From contig MU004235.1 of the NCBI GenBank assembly GCA_010405405.1, positions 1,068,538-1,132,537 of the forward strand: a stretch of 64,000 bases of DNA, given 5' to 3'. Origin of the DNA: Microthyrium microscopicum (taxonomy: Eukaryota > Ascomycota > Dothideomycetes > Microthyriales > Microthyriaceae). The notes beneath the pieces were generated by a model. The model was not told where the DNA came from and made no database searches. It worked only from the letters and a program-made list of their open reading frames with translations. Below, one piece after another: positions 23,368 through 35,768 of the stretch. Each line of letters opens with the position of its first letter. Within the stretch, counting starts at the first letter, position 1. A program made the position numbers and the translations under genes.

Positions 23368-26300
23368 ATGGAGGTGGAAGGTGTAACTGAGCTTCCTGCT
23401 GAAGCAAATCCTTTGACAGAGGGTCTACTAATTCATGCTCTTCAAGCCGGTTTATCTGGCGACAACCAGCAACTGATCACTTCAAAACAACAGCTTGAAC
23501 AGTGGCAAACCAAGCCTGGATATTATCTGCACCTTGCGGTGAGTTAGAGCTCTCATTTCTGAACTTGACATATCATAGAACCTGTCACAGATAACATTTG
23601 TCCTACCCAAGACTACATGTCGTGTTTTGTCATGAGACAGATTATAAGAAATTCTTCCAAAATTGCATGCTAACTTGACTTTAGTTAGTCTTTGCGAATA
23701 GGCGGGTACAAAATGATGTCCGTCTTCAGGCAATCATACAACTTAAAAATGGAACCGAGAGACATTGGCGGAAAATGACTCGAAGGTTGGTCGAACATGC
23801 CACTCAAAATTCCTGTATTAACTCCTTATAGTGCAATATCTGACGACGACAAGAACCAGATTCGAGGAGGCCTTCTTCAAGCAACCATCAACGAACCCAA
23901 CAAACAACTAGCTTCTTTTGCAGCCGTTGTGTTGTCGAAAATTGCTAGATACGATTTCCCCACCAAATGGCCAGAAGTAATCACGCAGCTTATCGAAGCG
24001 ATTCGAAATTTCTCGGGCCCCCAATATCAAGGGGCTTTGCCGTATCAGCTCAGTCGTACCTTTCTTGTTCTCCTAAACGTTATCAAGGAAGTTGTACAGA
24101 CTCGGATAGGACCTGGTCGAGTACGCCTCAAGTCATTTACCACTGAACTTCTTGTTCTCATGGGATCGTCTTACTTTGCCGCTTTCCAACCCGACACGAT
24201 ACGATCCCTTTTGGCGACAACTGACCAATGGCCCATTCTCGAGGCTACCCTGGAGCAATCCTTATTTTCTATCAAGATTATTCGAAAGCTGTCTGTTGGC
24301 TTGATGGATCGACCAAAAGACGACGACACTTTTACAGAGTTCTGGTACAAATCACTCTCACTGTGCCAAGAAGCTTTGCAGATAGCGGTGTCGAACACCA
24401 ATGGTATGGAGGCAGAGTCACCTGTCGCTCTTCTTCTTCGCAAAAATCTATGTCAAATCGCCAAAATACATGTTGCTTTAGCAAAGAACAATCCGACCGA
24501 TTTCGCTCTCCTACAGACAGATCAATATGAAGTGGTACGATTGCATTGGCACATAATGTCTCTCCTAGGCCAGAAGTATGCTTCTTCCGCCGGCTATCCT
24601 CCTGTAACACAAGTGACAGGTTCCGTCAACGATTATGACGAGTCCAAACAGAACTTGATCGACAAGCTTGGTCATCAATCATTGCTTCTCCTCCGCGCCT
24701 GTGTGAAAATGGTTTCCCTGCCTGGACGAGGACTCAAGTATCGAAGCGAAGAGCAAAAGTTGCAAGATGAAGAAACAATGGCTAAATTGAAGGACACTGT
24801 CTTCACCAACGATGCCGTCCGTGAACTGGTCAGTCATATCATTTCGGAGATATTCCTCTTTCAGCCTGAGGACATGCGGGAATGGGAAGATGAACCTGAT
24901 GAGTGGGAAAAACGAGAGGAACTTAGTGGCGAGGACTACGAGTTTGCTCCTAGACCGTGTGCAGAGAAGCTTTTGCTTGATCTGGCAATTCATTTCAAAG
25001 ACGTCGCAATACCTCAAATCCTTCAAATGCTGCACACCGTAACTGGTAATGTTTGTTCCATCTATTCCCCGTCTTATCACTAATTTATCACAGCTTCTGG
25101 CTACTCTTCTCTGCTACAAAAAGAGGCTGTATACAACGCTATTGGAATTACTGCACCAGTTCTTGACCAACATCTTCAGTTCAAAGAACTAGTACAATCC
25201 AACCTCATCCCAGAGGTCCAAATTCAAAATCCAGAATACAAAGTCATTCGTCGACGAATAGCGCTTCTGGTTGGACAATGGTCCACCATCCAGGAGGCCG
25301 AAGGTGTCCGACCCATTTACTACCAAATCTTCCAATTCCTTTTGAACAAGGATGACCCAATCAACGATCAAGTAGTTCGAGTTGCTGCAGGTCGAGAATT
25401 AGGTCGAGCTGTCGACGCATGGCAGTACGATGCAAATGAATTCTTACCATACGCGGATGATCTACTCACCCGTTTGATGGCTCTTGTAGAAGAAGTCGAG
25501 CTTCCTGAAACCAAGATGAATCTACTTAGTACAATAAGCATTATTGTGGAACGACTTGATGAAAAGGTAACGTCACTTCTGACAATATACGTGTCAAGTA
25601 ATAATCTAACCTATTCAGATCTCTCCGCATGCAAAACGAATCGTCGAAATGTTACCGCAGCTTTGGGAGCAAGCTGGTGATGTACATTTGATGAAGCAAA
25701 CCATCCTTGGATTACTATCTCGACTCTTTAGGAGCATGAAGGAACAGGGTGCAAGTTATCATGCTTTGGTTCTACCTCTGATCAGAGACACTGTCACACC
25801 TGGATCTGAGCTTAGTGTCATCTTGATGGAAGACTCGTTGGAGCTTTGGCACACTGTAGTCCAGCAAACTCCCACGCCATCCACACCAGCCGACTTGAAT
25901 CCTGACCTCATATCGCTCATACAATACCTAATACCACTCCTCGAACACGACAGCGAATACCTCGAAAAGACCCTCGAGATTCTCGAAGCCTATACAACCC
26001 TGGCCCCATCCGTGATCCTCTCCAACGATGTCTATCCCAAAATTCTTGCAGCCTTCCTGCCAAAGCTAGGCACTATGCAATCTACCCAGAGCGGCTACAT
26101 AACCAATGCTATCGAGCATATACTGAATGCCGCTTTCGCCCTCGGCGGCACAAACGCAATCGGCGACCTTGTCCAACAAATGCTGCACCAGAAATTCTTC
26201 GACGCCATCATCGGTGGATTGAAAGAAGCCTGGGAAGCTCATCAAACCACCGGCCCACGCGCCATCCATACCAAAATCCAAGGCATTATTGAAACCGACT

Positions 26301-26887
26301 ATCTATCCCTTATCGCACGCATCGCTTGGGCCTCGCCTCAAATGCTCGTATCCGCCCTTGAAAATTGCGAAACTGCCACAATCCTGCCTGACAAAATGCC
26401 TAATCCAGACAACCTCCAAGGCGTTGCGGCCACCATGCACTGGTTTCTCCAAGAATGGCTCTCACACACCGAAGACGTACACGATCCCGGCCGCCGAAAG
26501 CTAATCACCATGGCACTCACACGCATCCTCGATCTGCCTCAGCCATATATGCTACCGAATATGCAAAGTCTGATCAACGTATGGACCAACGTGATCGTCG
26601 AGTTGACTGACGGGAACGAAGACACCAGCGTCGACTACTTGGTAGTCAAACCACCAACGGAGCCGAATATAGTGGAGGAGTATCCGCCAAATAGCGCAGA
26701 CGAGCGGCGCAGACGGCAGCTGGCAGACTTGGATCCGGTGTTTACTGTCAATTTGATCGAGCTGGTGCGGAGTTGCTTAACGTCGTTTGTGGAGCGGTGT
26801 GGTGGGAATGAAGGGTTTCAGGCGAATGTGCTGGATAATGTTGATAAGGATGTTATTCAAGCGTTCGGAAAGCTGGGGATCATGTAG
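23368..26887 (+). CDS. kap120: Importin-beta family karyopherin Kap120 (importin-11 like)
   Basis: Ran-dependent nuclear transport receptor; in yeast Kap120 carries ribosome-assembly and other cargo. Five exons (23368-23538, 23685-23785, 23832-25045, 25094-25566, 25619-26887) close in frame to 1075 residues, standard for the family. The N-terminal importin domain contains DVRLQAIIQLKNGTERHWRK, AISDDDKNQIRGGLLQATIN and EPNKQLASFAAVVLSKIARY. HEAT-type helices fill the rest. A conserved block is EYKVIRRRIALLVGQWSTI, followed by NDQVVRVAAGRELGRAVDAW. The first ATG of the long middle exon region (23797) is inside the second intron, which is why the true start at 23368 and two short 5' exons are needed. 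The first intron (146 bases) is longer than the rest. Confidence 0.94.
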
Positions 26888-27350
26888 ATCTGATTGTGTC
26901 TTGCGCTGGGAGAAGGGCAGGGCACGTTTATACTGGCAGCCTTATGAAGAAAATACCGAAGTTAGCCTTTTGAGCATTTAGCTAAAGCTTTAACATATTG
27001 TACCAGACCCTCCATGCATCCTAGATTTCATCGTCAATCTGAGGAGTAATGCAGGTAATCACAGCTCTATGTTGTTCACATGGGCTTCATCACGGTAACT
27101 TCTTACAATAAGAATGAACACTGCAGTTTTATTCAATGATTGTATTGATAAACGACTGTTATGTCCCGATAGATAAATGTCGGCACAATGCTTTTCCTAG
27201 GACTCTTGACATTTGATCAATTCAATCGTCTTTAGCAAAGACATCACAACATGCCATGCGGTCCTTCGACCACCACCATAACATCGCTAGAGCATAAAAA
27301 CCCGCCTGATCGCTCGCATATTGGGAGCCAATTGCCTGTACGCCGAGACC
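26888..27350. other. Convergent 3' flanks of kap120 and the coiled-coil gene
   Basis: No supported gene. Confidence 0.5.
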
Positions 27351-28954
27351 CTAAGGATGAGCATAAGTGCCAGTCTGACCATCGTCTCCTGCTTCCATCA
27401 CGCACTGAAGGTCATCGACCTCATCACTCAATCGCAGCTTCTCTCGCTCAGAATCGGTGAGCCGCTTGGCAAGATAGCTCTCTCGCGCCATTGAAGCCTT
27501 TAGACGGTTTTCAGCCATCATGAGCTTGTCGAACACCTCGTCAATACTCTTCTGCTTGGCCGCCAGTTCTTGAACCTTCACGTCCTGCTCTTTTTCGAGC
27601 GCCTCAGCAAGCTCTTTGGCCTCCTCCTCTTTCATAGTGAAACCCTCGCGTGCTTCACGGGCATCGCGGTCATGCTTGGCAACATTAGCCCGTAGTAGGT
27701 CACAAGTCTTCTGCGCCTCAGCGAGTTCTTCTTTGAGAGCATCACAAGCGGTCTCGGAATCGGCTAGGCCTCGTTGGACGATTGGCAACTGCTCCACCAG
27801 AGACGCGACATTTGCTTCAGCTTCGGAAGCACGTCGCTCTGCTTTGGAGCAGAGTTGCATGAACTTCATCTGATCGGACTTGGCGAGGGTCAGATGGTTC
27901 GTGAGGTTTTTGGCGTGCTTCTCATGGCTAACAGCCTGTTGCTTAGCCTTTGCGGCCTGATCTTCTGCCTCTTGCCGCAGCTTCTTCTCCTTAGCGAGTG
28001 ACTCTTCTGCCAGCTCGCGAGCCTTCTTCTCCTTGGTGAGTTCCTCCTCTGCCGACTCGCGAGCCTTCTTCTCTTCTTCCCGGGCCTTCTTCTCTTCACG
28101 TGCAAAATTGTCCAGCTTCTCGATGTGCTGGCGACGCTCTTCAGAACAAGCTTCTGACTTGACCAGTGCCTTTGACAGCTCTTTGTGCTGATTGCGCTTC
28201 GAGATAACCTCCGCGTTGGCGCTCACAGTTCGCTCGACAACTATAGAATAGCTTTTGATAGCAGAAGTGTACTGCCGTTTCGCCTCGTCCCGTTCTTTCT
28301 CAGTCTCGGCCAGACGCTCCGTCACCTCTGCCAGACGTTGCTGATTTGCCGTAGCAAGTGCCTTGGCATCCAGGAGGCTCTTGTGAGCCTCTGCAAGATC
28401 TTTCTTGGTGGCATCGCGCTCTTCTTTGGTTGACTTAAACAATGCGGCGCCATCCTCAATTTTCAGACGCAAACCCTCGATCTCATCACATAGACCTTCA
28501 GCCCGACCTTCAGCGGCTTCGAAAGCTTCATCAGAGTCGGTCTTTTCGAGAGTCATCACGTGAAGTGACTTGATCGTATCGTCCAATTCGATGGCCAGCT
28601 TTTCAGAGCGTTCATGGTTGGCGACGGCCTGATCCTTGGCTTCGATAAGCGATTGGGATGATTCATTTAAGTCGGCGGTCAACTTGTCAATGCTATCGCT
28701 ATCTGCCTGAGCATTTTGGTAGGCTTCGGTGAGAAGGCGAACAGCGTCATCGCGCTCGACCACGGCTTCGCAAGAATGTGGCTCGTCGGTGGCTGGTGGG
28801 GAGGAGGTAGTTGGCGCAAAGGAATTGTCATGTTCGAGCTCAGAGCTAGTTGATGAGGAGGAATCGCAAAGGTCATATTCCGCATCGGAGAGGTTATTTG
28901 GCTGAAAGCTGTTAGTGGAGTATAAATCTTGACAGCAATATAACATACCGCCAT
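27351..28954 (-). CDS. Long coiled-coil protein, fungal orphan (tandem pair member A)
   Basis: Two exons: 28954-28949 (only MA) and 28901-27351, joined over a 47-base intron with GTATGT donor and TTTCAG acceptor, giving 518 residues. The N-terminus is acidic and Ser-rich, with the motif LSDAEYDLCD. From about residue 60 to the end almost every stretch is heptad-like and charged (LAEAHKSLLDAKALATANQQ; KKAREEEKKARESAEEEL repeated near-identically with KEKKARELAEESLAKEKK). It should form a long parallel coiled coil. No enzyme motif, membrane span or targeting signal is visible. It shares the EYD(L/F)CD motif, the tiny first exon, the strand and the coiled-coil character with the gene at 29718-30274, which suggests an old tandem duplication. 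Similarity to SMC or myosin proteins would be compositional only. Confidence 0.8.
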
Positions 28955-29717
28955 GATAGGCTATTGTAATGATTTTTGGTGGGAGTGTGAAAGCAATGCA
29001 GCAAGTAAAGCGTGCAATAGAGCGCAATAAAAGCCGCAAAATAAAAGCGGCGATGGTTTTGTTGAGAGAGGGAGAATGATGGTGTTTGTGTTGTGGAGAA
29101 AGTTGGAGAATGAAGAGGAGGACACGAAAAGGTTTTATGGCCACGAGCCGCTACGGAGTCATGCGAGGTCACTGAATAAGCTCGAGGCTAGTGAAAATGT
29201 CACAGCATGGTACCGGGTTTTTAAGGTAGTTGGTGGTAGACTAAGAGTATATTTGGAGGCTGAACTGGATGTCAAGGAAGGAGCAACCTCACCTTGATAT
29301 CGATATTTTGATATAAATATCAGGTTGCACCCACTACTTCTGCATCAGTAACTATGCCCCGCTAATCCATCTCGCTAACCTGAAATACTCAAACTTTAAT
29401 GAATCAAAATAGTCAGGTACCAAGGCTTCGAGGAACTTTCTAGAACTCTTGAAGAAGACACCTCGATATGAACGGAAGTCACCTCTCACTTCTCCTCAGT
29501 CTCAAGTGGTCTTCAGAAGGTCTACCGATGGGCATGAGCTAATACATATGACATAAGTGGACTTTCTCACGATTTCCAAAGTAGAAGGTCTTCCAAAGAA
29601 GACATTGGAGTGTAAGTTCATAACATTTCGGGTGTTAGCCTCAATTCCACAAAGAAACTTATAACAACATTCAATCCTCTCTTGCCAAACAGAGGAGACA
29701 GTCATTTCTCTCCTTGT
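28955..29717. other. Spacer between the two coiled-coil genes
   Basis: Promoter side of gene A and 3' side of gene B. A short AT run with repeated GATAT words lies at about 29298-29325. No gene was recognised. Confidence 0.5.
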
Positions 29718-30274
29718 CTAGCCTTTTAGCGAAGCCCGACCTTCGCTTTCCAACCGGTCCAGCAAAGCCAGCTCCTGTTTCGTATAGTCCAGATGACTCT
29801 CACATATCGCTTCGCGTTCCTGGTCCTCCAAGATTCGAGCCTTCAACTGCTTAAGCTCGCTCTCCAGTCGCGCAACGTCTTTCTCCATATGACCACGAGG
29901 TGGGAGGAAGATTGGGAACTGCCCGTTTTGATGCGCCTGGAGAGGTTGTGCAACACTTGAGGCAGGTACGACTGGTGATCGTGGTCCGAAGCACTGCATA
30001 GATGTGACGGAAATCCTCACTGTTTTGCCAGCACGGCTGGGTGTGATCGCGGTATCCCGTATGCTAGTGGGCTTGTTGAGGGCTCGGAAAGCATCTTCGA
30101 TCTTGGACGGCATTGTATCTGAGGAGATGGCTTGTTTGGATGAATTTGGGACATCGCAGAAATCGTATTCGGAGTCGGGAGAGGTATTGGCCTAGGTATG
30201 GTTAGCAGAGCCATACTTTTTATGAGAAAGTGACGCACTGGACTTTTCGGAAAGTCTTTGCTGTAAGAAGGCAT
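29718..30274 (-). CDS. Small coiled-coil protein, fungal orphan (tandem pair member B)
   Basis: Two exons: 30274-30239 (MPSYSKDFPKSP) and 30191-29718, with a 47-base intron (GTGCGT donor, GCTAAC branch, CCTAG acceptor), giving 169 residues. The second exon starts ANTSPDSEYDFCDVPNSS, matching the start of gene A (PNNLSDAEYDLCDSSSS). The middle is basic and Pro-rich. The C-terminal ~50 residues form a predicted coiled coil (KDVARLESELKQLKARILED, then YTKQELALLDRLESEG). No known domain. It is much shorter than gene A, so either one lost or the other gained coil repeats. Confidence 0.7.
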
Positions 30275-30855
30275 CTTGAATATCTTTGCTTTCGTACTCT
30301 AAGTATAGTAGCAAAAGTTCAACGCGCAAAGTATTGCCGTGGTTCAAATCAAAATGATGAAGCGAGATGATGTTTGTTGTGGAAAAGGATGGAGCGAGAC
30401 TGTAAGTACTAGGCAGCATAAGAAGATGTGACGGTGAACTCCAACACCTTAAGGCGTCAATCGATAACCTCGCCTACAGGGGAAAGAGAGGTTGAGGTGG
30501 CTTGAGGTAAAGGAAAAGAAAGACCATTTGGGTCATGGACTCATGGGGAAGGGACTCGCAAGTGACTAAAATGGTGGCTTGCTATATATCTATCACTTGT
30601 GATCTGAACTCAGGGAATTCGATTGGGACAGGAACACAAGAGAGTGACGGTTATATATGAGAATACTTAGAGTAGAAAGCAAATAGACCTTATTTGGCTG
30701 AGGTCAAATTGCGCAAGTGGATTTGGTATTCCTTACTGATCTACTACGTTAAGACGTGTCGCTTTCATGACTGCAGTGTTAGACCCTTTCTTGGCCAGCT
30801 GCTTTCTTTTGAAACAAGTAATTCAATACAAAGATTACGTTCATTCGTAAAATGA
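30275..30855. other. Intergenic region, no gene recognised
   Basis: Upstream of coiled-coil gene B and downstream of the ankyrin-BTB gene. Short frames only. Confidence 0.5.
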
Positions 30856-32929
30856 TCAAGCATCTAGGCGCAGACGATCTAGTAAAGCATCTATCTTGCC
30901 AAGTAAGATCTGGTAGTTCCTCGCCTCTTCCTCAAACTCATCTTCAACGTCTTCCCCGTCCAGTGTCCGTATGACACCAGCGTAGAAATCATCCGGCATG
31001 GCCGGCGCCGAGCCATCTTCGAGCTCAAGACCATCAACCTTGGTAGCTAAAAGCTCATCTTCAGTGAGTAGATTTTCGTCTTCCATTACATCAATGCCAG
31101 CATCCTCGAACCGCATCTTGAATCGCTCAGAGAGGTAGTACCGAATATCATCCACCAGCTCAATTGTATCTGTCTCCTGCCGGTTCTTTACACGTTGTGC
31201 GCTTTCCTTGACGAGCTGTGCAAAATCCTCTTCGTCAATGCACTCTTCTAGCCTGTTGGCGATGTAGCGAGCGCCAAATTCTTCCAGACGATTGACGCGT
31301 ACATCCCAGCCAGCCCGGATTACGTCGTATATGTTGATAAGCTCTACCGTTTCATCATCTCCGGGTTTCGAGGGGTCTGTAGTTGGCGCTCCGCTGGCGA
31401 GTGAGCTGATTGTTGTTGCAGCTTTGACTTTGAGTTTCTCCAAAAGAAGTAGATCTGCGGCAAAGAGAACTTCGATAGCAAGAGACAGTGAAAAGTCGGC
31501 TTTCTCTGTATACAAGAAGGTGAGAACGACTTCAAGGCATTCAGGAGAACAGTCTATGGGTATAATCTGCAAGTGTTCTGTTTCTTGAGCCTCTTTGAAT
31601 GCCGAGCTGAACATGATGAGGAAGAATTCTGATCGAAGAAGCATGGCCTTCTGGACAGGAAATAGAACGGATTTGCGCGCCTTTGATTGTTTGGCGCTGG
31701 ACTTGGATGGTTCTTTGAACGAACCTATTGGTAACGTATTTGAAGGCGCGAACCCGTTTTCTGTAGATCCAGGGTCGATCTCTTCGCTGATATCCTCCTC
31801 TTCGACTTCATCGGCTCTTAATATGACATCTGCAAAGATGGCATTGTCCTTGACCCATTTGACATCCTTAGCCAGAATTGTGTCAGTAACAATTTTGTTT
31901 TTGAGGATGTTCTTTTGAAACCATTGGTTGACCTCATCTCTTGCCAAAGTCAACTCGTCAGACATTCGCTGCCGGGTGAGTCTTCGGTCGTCCCGTTTTA
32001 AAGCGAAATCGAATAACCGTTCAACCTCTATCTGTCTACTGAACTTGTCGATACCTCGCAGTATCTCTTCCTCCTCTTGGTCATCACCAAGATCGATGGC
32101 GACTTCGGAGAAGTATAGAAAGCGTATTGCGGTGTATATCGACTCAAAGGGGATCGCGTTCGGTAATCTCCAAGACGTTATCTCCGGCGAGGTCTCCAGC
32201 TTTTTGGCGAAATAGGGCGACCTTGAAGCAAGAATGAATTTATGTACATGTATCGTATCATTGTCGTATGTCAAGCTGAGATCCCAGGTCTTCGGATGTT
32301 CTCTACCTAGTAGCGATGTGAAGTAAGCCGCTAACGGCTGGAGAGGACTGGTTGATTTGGAAAAATCGAATGAAAGCAGTAGATTTTTTATCCTGTCAGT
32401 CAATGCATTGTAAAGACATCTTTCTCCTTGGAAAGTATCTCGCTCACACAGCTAAAATCGTCAGCGAAATTCCGATAATATGAGGTAGAACTTGCGGCTC
32501 CAGATTCCAGCAGCAATTGAGCCACTTCGTATTGACCACAGAGGGAAGCCTTGAAAATCTTTAGTGAGCGCTTCTTTTGTATCCGAATTCAACTTACCAG
32601 AATCAAAGGTGTATAGTCGAATATATCCCTAGAATTGATATTGATGCCCTCCGCAATCTTTTCATGGACGGTTTTTAGATCGCCTCGGCGACAAGCTTGC
32701 TTGATTTCTTAACAACCCTTCTACTTCATGATCAGAGTAATAAGTAGGCTTACCTTCGCAAAGCGCGCGAAAAGACTCGGAAGTATCAAGTGGGTTATCT
32801 CTACCAATATCGTCAGTGGCGTCCAAGGAGATGCCTCGGGCTAATATCTTACTCTTTGAGCCTTCCTGCTGATATTTCTTGCTTTTCTGCATGCAGAGCA
32901 GCTTCGATTTCATCTTTTCGAAGAACCAT
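30856..32929 (-). CDS. Ankyrin-repeat and BTB/POZ protein (ABTB1-like)
   Basis: Probable adaptor, possibly for a Cul3 ubiquitin ligase, by analogy with BTB proteins. Five exons (32929-32853, 32800-32754, 32695-32598, 32549-32496, 32451-30856) close to 623 residues. The N-terminus has ankyrin units (LCEACRRGDLKTVHEKIAEG, DYTPLILASLCGQYEVAQLL) that run into LCERDTFQGERCLYNALTD, a signature of this family. Two BTB domains follow, the first around WDLSLTYDNDTIHVHKFILA, the second around FPVQKAMLLRSEFFLIMFSS and LEVVLTFLYTEKADF. The C-terminus is acidic. The fourth intron (32452-32495) begins with GCAAGT, so it is a GC-AG intron; only this splice keeps the conserved GALCERDTF reading. Upstream exon 1 is the least certain part. 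Confidence 0.87.
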
Positions 32930-34233
32930 ATTAGATCTTAGCACTTCCTCTAGAGGCAGAATGTAATGGTCACGATTGAATGAGTGGCGGCATTTCGTGA
33001 ATCAAGATGGATTCCGGAGTTAAAGATGCATACTCCGGTCTAACTCCGGACTAAACTTTACTTCACCTGTTGATCCAGCTCCAATTTCTTTCAGCTTTAA
33101 ATTCTCCAACCTGCGTCTAACTTGCGACAACATCAGCATTTTTCGTATTGCTCAATACCACCGCCCTGCATCTACCGGTAGCCATGTCTACAGGATCTTA
33201 CCGCCACAACAAATGCACCATCGCTCTGCGGTTCGATATATAGCGTTGCCAGACAATGCCCAGGTGCGCGTTGTGTATAACGCCCGCGGATCCCAACGAA
33301 TCAACAAATTGAAGGGCGCTTCGAACGAGTGCGACGGGCTTTTCAAACATCATAATCTCTAACTCCCATCGCAATGATATTTCACAAATGTTTTTGGCAT
33401 TGGATGGGAAATGAAGCAGCTCATGACGGAGTGTAGCGGATGGGAGCCAGCGAAGCTGATGGGAGGGCGACATTTATTTTGTCCTTCAGTTGTCTCCCAT
33501 GGCTGATTCATTCTTTCATCGAACATCTCAACCCGCAATTCTGGCCTCCGGACGATCTTTTCTCGATTCCTTTCTCCAATGTAATGGACATGATCGCATA
33601 TCCTCCCGCATCATTACTAACCGCCATCGCGGGAATGTCGCGTTACAGAAGTGATGAAGTTCACCTTAAGAGCAAGGAATTCTATACGGGCAGCTTCATT
33701 TACGTGAGCTCCTCCACTCCTTTCGTCCCAAAGCCCAAGCCTCGCATGGTTAAACTCAACACTTCTCCATTGCATCAAGCTTTCACTAGGCCGGGCAAAA
33801 CTTCCCATAATGGATGTTCCTGATTATCAAGTACTGCAACGGTGAAATGATAGGGACGAGGATTCGGTGCCAATCGCTGGGAATTGAGCACCTTAAGGCC
33901 ACCTGTAAAGTTAATGGACAAGGGAAATATGGTGCTAGATCCGAGTACCCTTCCTCGATGATCCATTCTTTCCCGAGTCCAATGGCAGCTACGTCCTAGA
34001 GCTGGTATCTCCTACCTATATTCTCATATTCGCTAAACCCAGAATATCTGCCTTGTCCGTTAGCGTGTTGCGGTTTATGAATTTCACCTCTTGACGTTTC
34101 CAGCCGTGTCTATTTAAGCTTTTGCCTCGATGCTTTTCTCGCAAACCTTCAACTTTCAAATTCCCTGACCATTTCTTGCCGAGCGAAACTTTACACGATC
34201 GACAAAGCGCAACATTCCGAAACGACATCCAAT
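32930..34233. other. 1.3 kb region without a supported gene
   Basis: The open frame 33440-33823 (plus, 127 codons) contains FSIPFSNVMDMIAYPPASLL but matches no family I know; overlapping frames of similar length exist on the other strand. A short direct repeat of the word actccgg occurs near 33030-33055. This could hold remains of another F-box-type gene, but that cannot be shown. Confidence 0.35.
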
Positions 34234-35768
34234 ATGTCTCTTCCTAATGAGCTCTGGTGCCTTGTCATAGCCTTGGGTGATTTCACGGTCACCGAGCTAA
34301 CTCAACTACGACAGACTTGTCGCTCATGGAAACAACTCATCGATGACTGCGTGTCTTCCGAGGTTCATTTGATTTCGCACGACAGAGAGCAGTTACTCAA
34401 GCTTTACATCGACATGTTTGAAGGCGACCGCAACTCTGGCATCTATGCAGATCTTCAGAGTAGGCAAGTGACGTTTGATATGCAACAGATGCGGCAATAC
34501 CTGCCCGCCTATCAACTAATCATCGCCAACTTCAAGGAACGAGGAACGCTACCTATTCCAAGCTCCTTGGCCACATGGTAAGAGGCTAATTGGCATCCCA
34601 ATTACCGCTGAAAGAACACAGGCGTGCCCCAATCGATTCGATGTTGACCAATCGTTGTCTTTATGGATGGAACCGGGATTCGAGGCGAATACTATACCAC
34701 TTCATCAGGACAAGAGATCGAAACCATGGATTCTACATTGGAGCACGCCAGTCATTTCTTCTTCACGGTCTATAGTGGCCATAACCTGTTGCTAATGTCC
34801 CTCACTAACACGCGCTAGGCTATTGGAATGGCCAAACCATCTCCCCCTTCCCGTCGTCTGGCCTCAAGCCATACCAATGCGAACCATGGAACTTGATATC
34901 ATGGGTCACGACTTGGTGGCTCCTTACTACGATCGTCAGTCTCTGTTGATAGTTCTTGGTCTACCTGATAGGTACGTATCTTTCCCCCATCCTCAATCAA
35001 CCCGATTTTGTCAACGGCGTCAGCATATACTTATTGCCTAGCCGCGATCTAGCGAAACTGTGCCATTGATCTGCGTGACTGGGTACCTACTCAGTGAACT
35101 GAGCTAACCGTGCAAAGTATTGTCAATTGTGATCATACCCAGGATATTAGATGCCTGCCAGCACATTTGATCTTCCATCTCTGCTACGCCAATGGTTGGA
35201 GAGGAGCTGTTATAGCGCCTTTCATCAATCTAAAAGGTCAGAAACAAGTACACAATCGTGCACGACTTGTGTTACGTGCTATGCGAGACGAGATACTTCC
35301 AGGTTGGGACTTTGCTGCCTTTCGATCTACTCAAATACAAGTCAAGGCGGGATTGGTTCTAATGGCTATTCGTCCTCTGGGATCCCATGGTAAGAACAGC
35401 TTGTGGCATGCTAGATGCTAGGCAATGTTACTTTGCAATATGTCTTATACTAACAGATCACAGTTGCTCCAAATGCTGGCGGATCGAAGAAAAATTCGGT
35501 ATTCACACCCTGGCCGCACTTGGTCTTTCCAGACTATATCACATGGCTGCGATTCGACATGGCGACTAGTCACTACCTGGATTAAACGAAGGGCAACTTC
35601 GAGTTCAAACATAACCCGGAGCAAAATGTCGTTAAACGGATGCTAGGTATACGCATGTATGAGTGGATCAAACAGAACGGAGTTCTTGGGCTACACCCAG
35701 GACATCTACCATCTGGCTGGATTACGAACGACAACTGGACACTTGCCGGCCAATATACCTTGCAGTAG
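34234..35768 (+). pseudogene. F-box-like multi-exon gene, probably degenerate
   Basis: The first exon (34234-34577) has an F-box-like start: MSLPNELWCLVIALGDFTVT and LTQLRQTCRSWKQLID. Further exons are recognisable by protein-like reading and phase: 34819-34971 (MELDIMGHDLVAPYYDRQSL), 35053-35082, 35118-35389 (LIFHLCYANGWRGAVIAPF) and 35464-35768 (VFTPWPHLVFPDYITWLRF, then RMYEWIKQNGVLGLHPGHLP). Phases agree from 34819 onward. Two faults are visible. The exon after 34621 cannot be joined to both neighbours in one frame with canonical sites. An in-frame TAA at 35583-35585 interrupts the last exon. F-box proteins are SCF substrate adaptors; this one is likely inactive or truncated. The TAA fits a CAA origin (CpA to TpA), and the RIP-mutated transposon begins 0.8 kb downstream. 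Confidence 0.6.

Noticed and set aside
23797-25083. Kap120 starting at the ATG at 23797
   Set aside because: That ATG lies inside a 46-base intron. Two upstream exons restore the conserved importin N-terminus.
33440-33823. 127-codon plus-strand frame as a gene
   Set aside because: No family motif, comparable frames on the other strand, no intron or promoter support.
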